From Caenorhabditis elegans (taxonomy: Eukaryota > Nematoda > Chromadorea > Rhabditida > Rhabditidae), in contig NC_003281.10 of NCBI RefSeq assembly GCF_000002985.6, positions 12,028,001 to 12,092,000 on the forward strand: a stretch of 64,000 nucleotides of DNA, in the 5' to 3' direction. Under the pieces are notes generated by a model. It ran no database searches, had not been told where the DNA came from, and saw nothing but the letters and a program-made list of their open reading frames with translations. Of the stretch, positions 31,763 through 44,269 are shown piece by piece. Position numbers and translations under genes: made by a program. Position 1 is the first letter of the stretch. Every line of letters starts with the position of its first letter.

Positions 31763-31877
31763 TAAACTAGAAGAAACTTTTTTTTCCGCGATTTTTTCAT
31801 TTTCTTTCGTGATATTTTTGAATTTTAGACTATTTTTTGAAGTAAAATCCCCATTCACACTACCTCACCTTCAGTAT

Positions 31878-32104
31878 CACGGGCTTCTGGCCTTCCTCAT
31901 TGAATTTTTCGCGCTCCATTGACAATCGCCTGCCGGACAACGCGTGGGAAAGTCGTGTACTCCACACGGACAAATACATTTAGTTTTACAATCGAGCCGC
32001 GACGCGACACGCAACGCAACGTAAATCTACCCCAGATTTGGCCTGGCCTAGTTCGGCAAAAAACTCTTCCATTTCAATTTATGGAGGGAAGCCAGAAATC
32101 CGTG
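31878..32104. mobile_element. Short TIR element, CACGG...CCGTG family, copy 2
   Basis: Ends CACGGGCTTCTGGCCTTCCTC-like and GAAGCCAGAAATCCGTG. The interior CAATCGCCTGCCGGACAACG and CGAGCCGCGACGCGACACGC matches the copies at 2399 and 45830. It keeps about 35 internal bases missing from copy 1. Confidence 0.85.
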
Positions 32105-32494
32105 TAATATTCTTATCACAAACCGCACCTTTTTCGGCGGAGACGCAGGTGGCGCTGCACAAATGAGAAGCTGTTTAATTGGCTCTGTGGTCCCTCCGGA
32201 TACCCCCTAACTAATCCCTCGTCTATTCCGTCCCCCGGCTCTGCGTTGGCTCGCGCGCGCCCCTCCCGTCAGCCAAATCAACCCACAACAACACCCGTCT
32301 GCCCTTTAGCTCTTTCGAATGAGAGGAAAACGAGAAGCAGCTCACTGCTCACTGCTCTCTGTGTGCACGCCTAGTTAATTCCCACATTCGACATTCCATG
32401 CATTTTGGAGACCAATGCTCGCGGACAGCTCATTTTGGACAATGATTCGAATTGTCAGCTAGTCATAGCATAGTAAAATTATCTCCTTTTTTTT

Positions 32495-32658
32495 GGTGTC
32501 ACGTGGCGTCTCATTTCGGTTTGATCTACCTAGATCTACAAAAAATGCGGCAGAGTTCTCAACTGATTTCGCATGGTTAAGAACGTGCTGACGTCACATT
32601 TCTTTGGGCGAAAAATTCCCGCATTTTTTGTAGATCAATCCGTTATGGGACAGCCTGA
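32495..32658. mobile_element. GATCTAC/CCCGCATTTTTTGTAGATC hairpin element
   Basis: Contains TTTGATCTACCTAGATCTAC, GAACGTGCTGACGTCACAT and CCCGCATTTTTTGTAGATCA. Member of the CACGTG-ended family with degenerate ends. Confidence 0.8.
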
Positions 32659-32699
32659 TGGAAATTTTGCTTCAAAAATCTTTAAAAAATCGAAAAAAA

Positions 32700-33170
32700 A
32701 AATTTCTCAGAAAATTTGAATTTCCCGCCAAAATTATTTTAAGAGAAAATTTGAATCCTCGCCAAAACAAATTCGAAAAAATAAAAAAAAATTTCCCGCC
32801 AAATTTTTTTTTCGGAAAATTTGAATTTCCCGCCAAAATAGATATTTTCCGAAAATTTGAATTTCCCGCCAAAAAAAAATTAAAAAAATTTTGAATTTCC
32901 CGCCTAAATAGGTTTTTTTTCTCGAAAAAAAATTGAATTTTCCGACGAAATAGTTGTTTCACAGAAAATTTGAATCTCCCGCCAAAATAGATATTTTCTC
33001 CGAAAATTTGAATTCCCGCCAAAAAATTCTAAAATTTTTAAATTTCCCGCCAAATTTTTTTTCGGAAAATTTGAATCCCCGACAAAAATTTTTTTTCCCA
33101 GAAAACTTTAATTTTGCTCAGAAAATCTCAAAAAAATTTGAATTTTCCACTTTTTTTTCAGAAAAAAAAA
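32700..33170. repeat. Array of AATTTGAATTTCCCGCCAAA units
   Basis: About ten units of GAAAATTTGAATTTCCCGCC with A-runs upstream of zyg-8. The core TTTCCCGCC is an E2F-type sequence and TTTGAA is CHR-like, a variant of the arrays at 3895 and 8185. Confidence 0.85.
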
Positions 33171-33312
33171 TTGTTTTTCTAAAATAACAAAAAAAAAGAT
33201 TAATTCCCGTCTATAGCACTTGCACCATACCCGATTGGAATTGTCCTCCTCGATTTTTAGTTCATTTTCTGTCCAATCTTTTGATTTTGCATTCCTTTCT
33301 CTTTTTCATATC

Positions 33313-33655
33313 CAAGGCCCATTCCGGTTTGATCTACAAAAAATGCGGGAGAAAAGACACAAATTTCTCAATTGATTTCGCATGGTTAAGAACGTGCTGA
33401 CGTCACATTTTTTGGGCCAAAAATTCCCGCATTTTTGGTAGATCAAACCGTAATGGGACGGCCTGTTGCCACGTGGTATATCCCCACGTGGTGTCAGGCA
33501 GTCTCATTGCGGTTTGATCTACAAAAAATGCGGGAACTTTCCCCCAGGAAAATGTGACGTCAGTACACTCTCATTCGATGCTAAATCAGCTGAGAAATCT
33601 GCGTCTCATCTCCCGCATTTTTGGTAGATCAAACCGTAATGGGACGGCCTGACAC
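33313..33655. mobile_element. Two adjacent GATCTAC hairpin elements just upstream of zyg-8
   Basis: Copy one (33313-33476) and copy two (33482-33655) each carry TTTGATCTACAAAAAATGCG on the left and CCCGCATTTTTGGTAGATCA on the right. CACGTGG lies at their junction. Copy two ends about 85 bases upstream of the zyg-8 ATG. Confidence 0.82.
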
Positions 33656-33738
33656 CGCTCCGTCCTCCTCTCGTGGTTGCGCCTAACTATCGCTAATTTG
33701 GTGTTTTTTTTCGGTGTTAGACTATCTCTACTCGAACG

Positions 33739-36700
33739 ATGCCACAAACGTCGGCGTGGCAGCTCAACGACACAACTGCTAGACCACCACCACCACCACC
33801 ACCACCTGGATCTGAAGCTGGAGGATCGGATGGAGCATCTATGAATGGAGCCAACACATTGCCACGTGTATCGAAGAGGGTTTCCGCTGCTGGAAAAACG
33901 TCGAATATTCCACGATTCAAACGACGTAAGAATTGAGTGTTTGGCTTGAATTTCCCCGTTGGTGGCTTGCTTGCTTCAGCTTACGGGATATGGTTTTTTT
34001 TAATGATGAATCCGTGAATTTTGCAACAAAAAAGCAGCGTCGCACAGAAAAAGAGGCGGAGCGTAATTTTGCAACCCTGCGGCACGGTTTTTTCTCCTTT
34101 TTTTCTGAATTTTTTTTTTCGATTAATTTCATTTTTTTTACAACCATGAAATATCCTCACAATCTAATAATAAGTAAATTGGGTAATACTTTCATTCGAA
34201 AAAAGACAAATAAAAAATAGAGAAAAAACCGTGCCGCAAGGTTGCGAAATTACGAAATTACACTCCGCCTCTTTTTCGGTGCGATGCTGCTTTTTTGCAA
34301 AATTCACGGATAGATTGTTTAATTTCAATAGTACTGAGTTGAAAACTTGAAAAAAGAGACATTTTTATTTGTAAAAAGCTATTAAAAAATGATTAATACC
34401 GTCAGACTGTTGAAAACGATTTTTCCGGCAAATCGACAAATTGCCGGATTTGCCGGAAAAAAATGGCCCCTAAATTTTCCGGCAAATCGGAAAGTTGCCG
34501 GATTTTAAATTTTCCGCAAATTGGCCGATTTGCCGGAAAAAGCGGCCCCTAAAATTTTCGATTTTTCTATTTTCCGAAATTCAGAAAATTACCCATAAGA
34601 TATGATTTTTTAAAAATCTAATTTTGTTTATATATTCATGATAAAGAACATCTAAAAATAAGAACAATGATCAAAGTTTAAGCGAATTTTTAAAAAATCG
34701 AAAAAATTTCGAAATATCGATTTTTCGATTTTCAAAAATCGAAAAAACCGACACCCTTGATCGTTATCACTATTCGAAAATAATTGAATCTAAAGAATCG
34801 AGATCCTGTAAATCTACACTACAGTAGTCATATAAAGAATTACTGTAGTTTTCTTTTCGCTACGAGATATTTTGCGCGTTAAATATTTTTTTGTGTTCCC
34901 GTGTAATATAATCCTAATTTCCAGCCCATCTCCCTCATTCGACACGTCCTCTCTCCGCAGTCTTGACATCATCATCATCTCCAGTTGTTCATAGAAAGAT
35001 CAGTCCATCATCATCTGCTCCATCAACATCCTCCGCACATCGTCGATTCTCGCATCTTCCTCAACAACACTTCCACCATCATATTCATCACAATCAGACC
35101 GCAGTGATCAGTGAAGAAACACTGACAACTCCACGAGCATCGACTCTTAATCTCAATCAGACAAGCGTCTTCCCAACGGCAATTTCCCAGGGAAGCATGC
35201 CGAATAGTGGCACGAACACTGCGGAAGCGTCAATGACGTCATCCGTATGTGCCATGGAAACCGAGGGAACGAATGGAGATGAGCTCGCAGAGTCCAGGGA
35301 TATGGTCTCAGAAATGCAGCGGAGGTGTCGAATCGGGCCATCCGGGTATCCGCATTTACTGAAAGCCAAGCGACTCCGGTTCTATAGAAATGGGGATCAA
35401 TATTTCAAAGGGATTCAGTATGCTTTACAAAGTGACCGGGTGAAGAGTATGCAACCACTTATGGAAGATTTGATGAAAACTGTAATCTGTGACTCGACGG
35501 CTCTTCCACACGGAATCCGTCACATTTTCACGATCGACGGCGCTCAACGCATCACTTCCGTAGATCAATTCGAAGACGGCGGTGGTTATGTGTGTTCGAG
35601 TACCGACGCTTTCAAACCGGTCGATTATTCGAGAGCCGCCGAGCCAAGTTGGCGTCTGACACTTGCCAATCGATACAATCGACACTTGGAGACGAAGAAG
35701 CTGGCGTTGAGTGTCGTAGAGCCGTGTCATGAGAATACGGATTTCGTGTTTCCACGAATTATCAAGGTTATTCGGAATGGGGTGAAGCCAAGGCGGATTA
35801 GTAGGCATTTGTTGAACAAGAAGACGGCGAGGTGAGAGCAAAAAATCGCCCCGACCAATCAGCGATTCGCTCCGCCGCCCACTTTCCAACCAATCAGGCG
35901 ACGTGGGTGGAGTTCGAAGGTGTTGATTGGTCGGGTGAAGTCTCATTTTGAAGGGAATTCAAAAATGATTGTTTTTTTCGCGTTTTTCCTATTTTCCTAA
36001 GGAAAAAAAAATTATTTTTCAACCAAAAAAAGTGGCGGCGATTCAAAATTTTGAATGAAAAAGACAAAAAATTCAAAAAAAAAATATGCGAAAGAACGAA
36101 AAATTCGAATTTTTCTGCGACCAATCAGCAATTCGCTCCGCCCATTTTTCGCCCAATCAGGTGAGGTGGGCGGAGTTTGAAGATGCCTAAACGAGAACTC
36201 CCGCCCACTTCTTCAGATTGGTTCAAAAGTGGGCGGAGCTAATCGCTGATTGGTCGCAGATTTTTTTTGAATTTTTTGTCTTTTTTCTTAAAAATGTTGA
36301 ACCGTCGCAACTTACAAAAAAAAAATTTTTTTTCATTACGAAAATAGGAAAAAAGCGAAAAAAACAATCAATTTTGAATTCCCTCCAAAATGAAACTTTA
36401 CCCGACCAATCAGCGCCTTCGAAACCCCCCCCCCCCCCCCCCCCCCACTTCATCTGATTGGTTGAAAAATGGGCGGAGCAAATCGCTGATTGGTCGCAGT
36501 GGGAATTTGTCTAAAATTGGAAAAAATCGGTGTTTTTTGTTTTTTTTTCGAATTTTTTCCCAAAAAAAACACAAAAACCCAATTTACACTGCGACCAATC
36601 AGCGATTAGCTCCGCCCACTTTCCAACCAATCAGATGGAGTGGGCGGAGTTCGAAGGCGCTGATTGGTTGGTGAAAATTCGGTTATATTCCCTCCAAAAA

Positions 36701-39700
36701 GAGAACTCCCCGCCCACTTCATCTGATTGGTTGAAAAATGGGCGCGGAGCTAATCGCTGATTGGTCGCAGTGGGAATTTTTAATTTTCTCGTTTTTTTTT
36801 TCAAATTTTGTCCCAAAAAAAAACTTAAAACCCCAAAAAAAAAAAAATTCCAGATCCTTCGACCAAGTGCTCCGTGACCTGACATTTGTCGTGAAGCTCG
36901 ATTCTGGAGCAATTCGAAAACTATTCACACTATCCGGACGGCCTGTTCTCAGTCTACAGGATTTTTTCCGAGACGATGATGTATTCGTTGCGTATGGTGG
37001 AAATGAGAAAATGGCTGCCGATGATCTACTTGTGGCTTCGGAAGAGCACAAATCTGTTGGATCGGGAACGTCGTCGAATATGAGGAGGTTTTGTTGCGGC
37101 GATTTTCTGGTCAAAATTAGGGTCTCGACACGAAAAATCTGAGTTGAAAAATGTTTTTTAAAAAATCCATAGAATATTCTAAAAAATCGATTAAAAGTTT
37201 TAAAAATCGATGAAAATTTTAAAAAAAACCGATAAAAATAGAAAAAATCTTGAAATCGATGAAATTTATTTTTAAAAAATCGATAAAAAATTGCTGAATT
37301 TTTTTAATCGATGAAATATTCCAAAAAATTTATTAAAATTCGTTTAAAAAAATCGATAATTTTCCTTCTTTTTTTTTGTTAAATTCTAAAAAAACTGATG
37401 AAAATGAATCGATTAAGATTTAAAAAAATCTATGAAATTTTTTAATTTTTTAAATTTAAATTTTAAAAATCTGTAGAATATTCCAAAAAAATCGATGAAA
37501 AATTGTGAATTTTCCGCTCAAAAACCGCAATATTTTTTTTATTTGAAAGGACCAAAAAAGTAGCGAAATATTTTCGAAAAATAAAAAAAAAAGTGCTTTT
37601 TAAAAAATGGTCTCAAAATTTGAATTCATTTTTTCTGAAAAATCGAAAAAAATTTTTTTGAAATTTTTTGAAATTAAAAAAAAAAACCAAAAACTTTCAT
37701 TTTTCATATATATAAAATGACGTTAAATATTTCCAGAACAAGCCGCCGTTCAACAATGCCAAATCGTAACGAATCACTACGTCACGATCGATCTGGAAGT
37801 GTTATTCCGGATCAAGATCAGCAACGGCTTCCACCTCTTCTTGACGAAAAATTCCAGCTTGTCAGGCTCATTGGAGATGGAAATACGGCTGTTGTCTATG
37901 AAGTTATTGATAAGTTCGTGGTTTTTTTTTATTTAAAAAAAATCAGTTTTTCGTTTTTTTTTTTTTTTTTTGAAAAAAATTTGAAAAAAATTCTTTATCC
38001 GCTTATATTTTTCAGGCATTTTCAGGCATTTTTACGGGAAGAAAACTTGATTTTTTGATTTTTTTTTTGCGGAAAAATGTCTGAAAATATGACAAATTAT
38101 GTTTCAAATTACAGAAAAAATATAAAAAAACCAATTGTTATACATAGCTCCTGGAAATGAGATTTTTGGGAAAATTAAAAAAAACACTCTCGAAAAATCG
38201 ATAAAAAAGAAGTTATAGAAATTTTGTATATTTTTCTTATAAAAAAAGAGAAATAGCCAAAAATTTGAAGTATTTTTCTGAAAAAAATCTGGAAATTGAA
38301 AATTGAAGCTTCTAGGTTTAGCCAGAGATGGGCTGGAAAGATTTTTTCCGGCAAATGGGCACATTGCCGGATTTGAAAACTTCTGCGGCAAATCGGCATA
38401 CCGGAAAATTGCCGGAATTAAAAATTTCCGGCAAATCGGCGAATTGCCGGAATTGAAAATATCCGGCAAATTTGGCAAATCGCCGATTTGCCAAATTTGC
38501 CGAAAATCTGGCAATTTCCGAAAATTTGTGAAACTGTACATTTCCCGAAAATGAAAATTTCCGGCAAATTTGGCAAGTTGCCGGTTTGCCGGAAAAACGG
38601 CAATTTCCGAAAATTTTTGGCGAAATGTGATATTTGCCCATTTTTTCAAAAAATTTCAAAAAGGCGCATTTTTAAGTGTTTCCGTCTTATAAAAAATCCC
38701 TCTAAACACTTCCGGCAAATTGATATCCGGCAAAATCGGCAAATCGGCAAATTGCCGGAATTGAAAAATTTCCGGCAAATTGCCGATTTGCCGATTTGCC
38801 AAATTTGCCGAAAAACTGGCAATTTCCGAAAATTTGTGAAACTGTACATGTCCCGAAAATGAAAATTTCCGGCAAATTTGGCAAGTTGCCGGTTTGCCGG
38901 AAAAACGGCAATTTCCGAAAATTTTTGGCGAAATGTGATATTTGCCCATTTTTTCTAAAAATTTCAAAAAGGCACATTTTTCAGTGTTTCCGTCTTTTAA
39001 AAAATCCCTCTAAACACTTCAGGCAAATTTATATTCAGCAAAATCGGCAAATTGCCGGATTTGAAAAATTTCCGGCAAATTGCCGATTTGCCGATTTGCC
39101 GAACTACAACCTACTAATCTCTAACACTTTCCAGAACAAACAACGATGATCGTAAAGCGATGAAGGTGATCGCAAGAGAAAATGTGATTGGAAAAGAGCA
39201 TCTAATTGAGATGGAGCTGGCGATTCTTCAAAAAATCGATCATACATTCATTGTTCAACTCTATGATCACTGGTTTGTCGATGATTCCTACTACTTGTCA
39301 CTCGAGTTGATTGAGGTTTGTTTGAAAAATCCAAAAAAAAAATTGAATAAATTCAGAGAAACCACGACGAAAAATCGCGAACGAATGAAAAATCCAACTT
39401 TTAAAACGAAAAATTTTCGATTTTTGACTAAATTTGAATCCCCGCCAAAAATGAGGACTGTATAAAAAAAATTTAAAAAAAGGCAAAAAATTCTGAAAAA
39501 TTCTGAAAATCAATTTTAAAAAAAGGCAAAAAATTCTAAAAAATCGATTAAAATTCTAAAAAAATCTATATAAAATTTAAAAAAACGCGATGAAATTTTC
39601 TTTAAAAAATCGAAAAAAAGGAATGAATAATTTGGAAAAAAATCTATGAAAATTTAAAAAAAATTGAAAAAATTCTAAAAGGAATTCTATAAAAAATTGA

Positions 39701-42700
39701 AAAAAAAAGCGATGAAATTTTCTTTTAAAAATCAAAAAAAAAGAATAATTTGGAAAAAAATCTATGAAAATTGAAAAAAAAAAATTTTTAATCCTAAACA
39801 GAATTCTATAAAAAATTGAAAAAAAAAATCGAAAATGAAAAGTCCCATTTTTGAAACGAAAAATTTTATCAATTTTGCAATCCCTCCAACAAAATGAGAA
39901 CTCTCCTCGACCAATCAGCGATTCGCACCGCCCACTTTTGAACCAATCAGATTGAGTGGGGGCGGAGTTCGAAGGTGCTGATTGGTCGGGGAGAGTTCTC
40001 CGTTTGGAGGGAATTCAAATTTAGCCAAAAAAGATTTTTTTAAAAATTAAAATAACAAAAAATTTGATTTTTCCAGATGGGTGATCTATTCGAACATCTG
40101 CGAATTGTTCGTCGTGTTCCTGAACGAGATGCTGTTCGAATGATGACGTGCCTCGGGCAAGCTCTTGAATATATTCACGAGCTGGGAATCGTGCATCGTG
40201 ATGTGAAGCTGGAAAATCTGCTGGTAATTTTTTTAAATACCAACCAGGGATGCCACAAAAAAATTTTTCAAACAAAAAAAATACAGAAAAACAAACAATT
40301 TTCGATTTTTGTTTATTTATACCAACTAAAACATGACATTTTTGGAAAAAATTTTTTTTTTGTTTTTTTTTTTTTGATTCGAAAAAACTAAATTTATATA
40401 GAAAAAAACCCCGTTTGTCTTATTTTTCAGACGGTTTTCTGCAAAAAAAAAAATTATGTGAAATTCTCGATTTTTAAACAATTTTCTCAACGGAAGGTGT
40501 TTCATGAAATGTGTGCACATAATTTTTAAATTTTTAAAATTTTTTTTTGCAAAATTGAAAAAATCTCTTTTTGCCCGAATTCCTATTTGAATTGCCGCCA
40601 ATTGGATTTGTTCGATGGAGCGCGCTTGCACGTTTTTAAATTTATTTATTTTACTTTTTGTTATTTTCCACCGATTTTTTATGTTTTCGGTGTATTTTTG
40701 CATGAATTTTAGAGAAAAAGTCAAAATAAATGCAAATTTTCGTTTAAAAAGCACGCTTACAGGCGTGAATCAGAGAAATTAATTAATTCAGGTTCGAAAT
40801 CGTTTAAAAGCGTCATTTTTTTCATTTGAACGCCTGTAATAATGCAAAATAGAGGCGTTAAAATGAAAAAATGACGCTTTTAAACGATTTCGAACCTGAA
40901 TTTATTAATTTCTCTGATTCACGCCTGTAAGCGTGCTTTTTAATCGAAAATTTGCATTTATTTTGACTTTTTCTCTAAAATTCAAGCAGAAATACACCGA
41001 AAACATTAAAGATCGGTGGAAAATAACAAAAAATAAAATGAATAAATTTAAAAACGTGCAAGCGCGCTCCACCGAACAAATCCAATTGGCGGAAAATCAA
41101 ATAGGAATTCGGGCAAAAAGAGATTTTTTCAATTTTGCAAAAAATCATATAAAATTTAGAAAATTTTTTTGAATTTTTTTATCATGATATTCGGTCATTG
41201 TGGTACCATAGGCATGTTTTAAAGCAATTTTCCCACTGGCGCTACTCCACTTAAAAAAAAAAGCAAATGTAGAAAAATATTTTTATTGTAAAAAATCTCA
41301 AAACTTCCCAGAAAAAAGTAAATTTCAGGCAGTTTTCGAGATTTTTTGAAGTCAAAATTAGGTAATTCATTTGCGCGGGAACTCAATAAAATAGTTGTCT
41401 AATTTTTTAAAAACATTTTTGCAAAATTGAAAAAAATAAATATATATTCTGATATTTAGTGCTCTAAAAAAGTGATTTAATTATGATCTCTCAGATCGTG
41501 AAAGACGAGTTTGGTGAGCTCGGAGTAAAGCTCGCAGACTTCGGATTGGCCGCCGAGATGCCGAAAGATTTTGGAGTTCTATCAACAATCTGTGGAACGC
41601 CGACCTACGTTGCCCCGGAAGTACTCAACAAAACGGGGTACGGCTGCAAAGTTGATATTTGGGCTGCCGGAGTGATTCTCTATGCGATTCTCGTCGGGTT
41701 TCCGCCATTCCAGAGCTCTGATGGATCGGAGCAAGACTTGTTCAGTGCGATTATGAGCGGAGAATTCAGCTTCCCATCACCATCTTGGGATGATGTGAGT
41801 GCACGACGGGAAAATTTGCCGATGAAAAAAATTTGATTTTTTGAGCAATTTTCCTGGAAAAAAGTGTAAAATTTCAGAAAATACTGAGTTCTCGCACGAA
41901 ATTGCCAAATTTGGTCAAAAAATTCAAAAAAAAAATCATTTCCTCAAATTCTAGACGAAAATTGATTTTTTTAAACGCTTAAATCAAACGGGAATTTTGC
42001 AACAAAAAAAAACCGCACACAAAAAATAGGCGGAGCGTAATTTGGCAACTTTGCAGCACGGTTCTTCCTTTTTGTTTTGGCAAATTACCGATTTGCCGGA
42101 AATTCATATTTTCGGTAAATTGCCGATTTGCCGGTTTTGCCGATTTGCCGGTTTTGCCGATTTGCCGGAAACTTTCATTTTCGGTAAATTGCCGATTTGC
42201 CGGAAACCTTCATTTTCGGTAAATTGCCGATTTGCCGATTTTCCGAAAATTTTCATTTTCGGTAAATTGCCGATTTGCCGGAAACTTTTATTTTCGGCAA
42301 ATTGCCGATTTGCCGGTTTAGCCGATTTGCCGGAAACTTTCATTTTCGGCAAATTGTCGATTTGCCGGAAATGTCCAATTCCGGAAATTTGCCGGTTTGC
42401 CCATTTCCAAAAATTTTCATTTTCGGCAAAATCGCCGTTTTGCCGTTTGCCGGGTATCAGATTTGCCGGAAATGTCAAATTCCAACAATTTGCCGGTTTG
42501 CCGATTTGCCGGAAATGTCCAATTCCGGAAATTTGCCGGTTTTGCCGATTTTCCGAAAATTTTCATTTTCGGTAAATTGCCGATTTGCCGGAAACTTTTA
42601 TTTTCGGCAAATTGCCGATTTGCCGGTTTAGCCGATTTGCCGGAAACTTTCATTTACGGCAAATTGTCGATTTGCCGGAAATGTTCAATTCCGGAAATTT

Positions 42701-43997
42701 GCCGGTTTGTCCATTTCCAAAAATTTTCATTTTCGGCAAAATCGCCGTTTTACCGTTTGCCGGCGGGTATCAGATTTGCCGGAAATGTCAAATTCCAACA
42801 ATTTGCCGGTTTGCCGATTTGCCGGAAATTTTCAATATCTGCAGATTGCCGATTTGCTGGTTATCCAATTTGCCGGAAATTTTCATTTTGCGAAATTAAG
42901 CTCCGCCTCTATTTCTGTGCGGCGCTGCAGTTTTTTTTTTGTTGTTTTTTTGCAAAATTCACGGATCGATCGTTTAAATAGAAGCAGGAGCATTAAAAAA
43001 ATCGAATTTTTCAGGTCTCTTGGTCAGTGCGACATCTGATAATGTGTCTCATTCATACGGATCCATTCCATCGGTATTCAGCCGGTGAGCTTCTCAATGA
43101 CGAATGGATGGTGGTAAGCTTTCGAAAAAAAAAATTGATTTTCCGAAAAATAGCTTGAAATTCTGGATTTTTGGAAGAAATTTACATTTTTTCTTATCTT
43201 TTTTATTTTTGTTTTAATTTCAAAAAATCTATTTAAAGGTGGGGTACCGAAATCTGGGAAATATTTTTAATTGACTTCAAATTTTCCCCTGATTCCGAAT
43301 ATCGATGTGAAAAAATTCAAAAAAATTCCCTGATTTTATATTTGAGCTTTAAATCGCAAATTTCATTTGTGCACCCATGTGCTTTTTCAAATACGCGCCG
43401 AAATAAATTATCCTTGGAGCGCGTTTTTGCCTCATTTAATTTTCTCTATTTATTTTTTTTTTTCAGTTTTTCAGCTACATTGGCACGAAAGAATTTATTT
43501 TTGAAAAAAAATCCGATAATATAAAAAAACGAATGAAAATAGCTGAAAAACTGAAAAAAAAATATATGGAGAAAATTAAATGAGGCAAAAACGCGCTCCA
43601 AGGATAATTTATTTCGGCGCGTATTTGAAAAAGCACATGGGTGCACAAATGAATCTCGCGATTTCAAGCTCAAATATAAAAACAGGGAAATTTTTCTGAT
43701 TTTTTTTCACATCGAAATTCGGATTCAGGGGCAAATTTGGATTGTCAATTAAAAATTATTCTCAGATTTCGTTACCCCACCTTTAAATGAAATTTTTAAC
43801 ATTTTTCCCCATTTTTCCAGAATCTCGGCGACGTGGATCCCGAGTACGAGGAGTGGGCTCATCGATTTGTGCAATCTAAAATGCACGTGGAAGAAGAGCA
43901 AGAGACACCGTACGAGTACTACACTTCTCGACGAACTTCGATGGATGAGCTATCGGAAAGCGCCGCTGTCGAATTTTCGTATTCCTGTGAAAGCTGA
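33739..43997 (+). CDS. zyg-8: ZYG-8, doublecortin-domain protein kinase
   Basis: ZYG-8 binds and stabilises microtubules and is needed for spindle positioning in the one-cell embryo; it is the worm DCLK-type kinase (established knowledge). Exons 33739-33925, 34961-35831, 36854-37087, 37737-37913, 39135-39315, 40077-40223, 41495-41794, 43015-43113 and 43821-43997 join in one frame of 790 codons plus TGA. A Pro-rich N-terminus leads into a Ser/His/Asn-rich linker. Doublecortin domain 1 spans about residues 198-285 (KRLRFYRNGD start) and domain 2 about 327-412, split by an intron. The kinase domain spans about 470-735: Gly loop IGDGNTAVVYEV, Lys500 in KAMKV, HRDVKLENLL (Asp592), DFG 614-616, YVAPE 637-641. 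All catalytic residues are present, so it should be active. The tail is short and Ser-rich. ATTAAA follows at 44024. The introns carry large repeats. Confidence 0.96.
33985..34320. repeat. Fold-back element, GAGGCGGAGCGTAATTTTGC family
   Basis: The left arm GCAGCGTCGCACAGAAAAAG and GCGGAGCGTAATTTTGCAAC is mirrored on the right (AGGTTGCGAAATTACG, CTCCGCCTCTTTTTCGG). In zyg-8 intron 1. Confidence 0.85.
34405..34560. repeat. CGGCAAAT/TTGCCGG block
   Basis: Same family as 49-330, in zyg-8 intron 1. Confidence 0.8.
34775..34905. repeat. Half of a CTCGTAGCGAAAACTACAG fold-back
   Basis: Contains CTACAGTAGTCATATAAAG, TACTGTAGTTTTC and TACGAGATATTTTGCGCG. Only the right arm is clear. Ends about 55 bases before zyg-8 exon 2. 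Confidence 0.7.
35840..36790. repeat. CCAATCAG / GTGGGCGGAG array with a poly-C run
   Basis: Five or six inverted pairs such as CCAATCAGCGATTCGCTCCG against CGGAGCTAATCGCTGATTGG fill zyg-8 intron 2. A run of about 23 C residues lies at 36425-36447. Confidence 0.9.
38330..39110. repeat. CGGCAAAT array with a 308-base tandem duplication
   Basis: The block from about 38465 to 38740, including CGAAATGTGATATTTGCCCA and AGTGTTTCCGTCTTATAAAA, is repeated starting 308 bases later. In zyg-8 intron 4, ending about 25 bases before exon 5. Confidence 0.88.
39895..39990. repeat. CCAATCAG / GGGGGCGGAG unit
   Basis: One inverted pair in zyg-8 intron 5, flanked by A-rich sequence that holds nothing else recognisable. 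Confidence 0.85.
40555..41253. mobile_element. Long fold-back element, GGTGGAGTAGCG family, copy C, left-truncated
   Basis: The right arm is complete to GGCGCTACTCCAC. The left arm begins only at the CCGCCAATTGGATTTG region, so about 100 terminal bases are missing or replaced. In zyg-8 intron 6. Confidence 0.8.
42000..42980. repeat. CGGCAAAT array lodged inside a fold-back element (zyg-8 intron 7)
   Basis: The outer arms (AGGCGGAGCGTAATTTGGCA at about 42030 and GCGAAATTAAGCTCCGCCTC at 42889) belong to the family at 33985-34320. Between them lie 820 bases of CGGCAAAT/TTGCCGATTTGCCGG units, of which about 310 bases (from about 42237) are duplicated in tandem. Confidence 0.85.
43238..43788. mobile_element. 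550-base fold-back element in the last zyg-8 intron
   Basis: Ends AAAGGTGGGGTACCGAAATC and ATTTCGTTACCCCACCTTTA. The arms contain GTGCACCCATGTGCTTTTTC and GGCGCGTATTTGAAAAAGCA around a centre near 43510. Confidence 0.87.
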
Positions 43998-44269
43998 ATA
44001 TTGACTATTGACTGATATACGCAATTAAATATATTCGATATCAATTTTCTGATCATCACATTTACTGTTCAACCACCCCCCCCGTTCTTCTTCTCTAAAA
44101 TAATTGGCATCGTAACGGGTCGTTTTTGCTTTGTGTATTGAAATTTTCTGTGAAAATGCACCCCCTCCCCCCCCCTCCAAATAGTTCTTTTTTTTTGTCT
44201 CTTCTCCTATCAAATCGTCTGAAATGTGTGCCGGTTTTTTTTATTATGCAATTGTGCAGCAGCTTATTT

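Larger units (their letters stand above)
30456..33738. promoter_or_regulatory. Divergent intergenic region between arx-3 and zyg-8
   Basis: The 5' ends of arx-3 (minus) and zyg-8 (plus) face away from each other, so both promoters should lie here. Less repetitive stretches are 30550-31250 and 32110-32480; the latter is GC-richer (GGCTCGCGCGCGCCCCTCCC). The rest is repeats: CCAATCAG units (31690-31762), a TIR element (31878-32104), GATCTAC hairpins (32495-32658, 33313-33655) and a TTTCCCGCC array (32700-33170). No TATA box or start site could be assigned. Confidence 0.6.
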
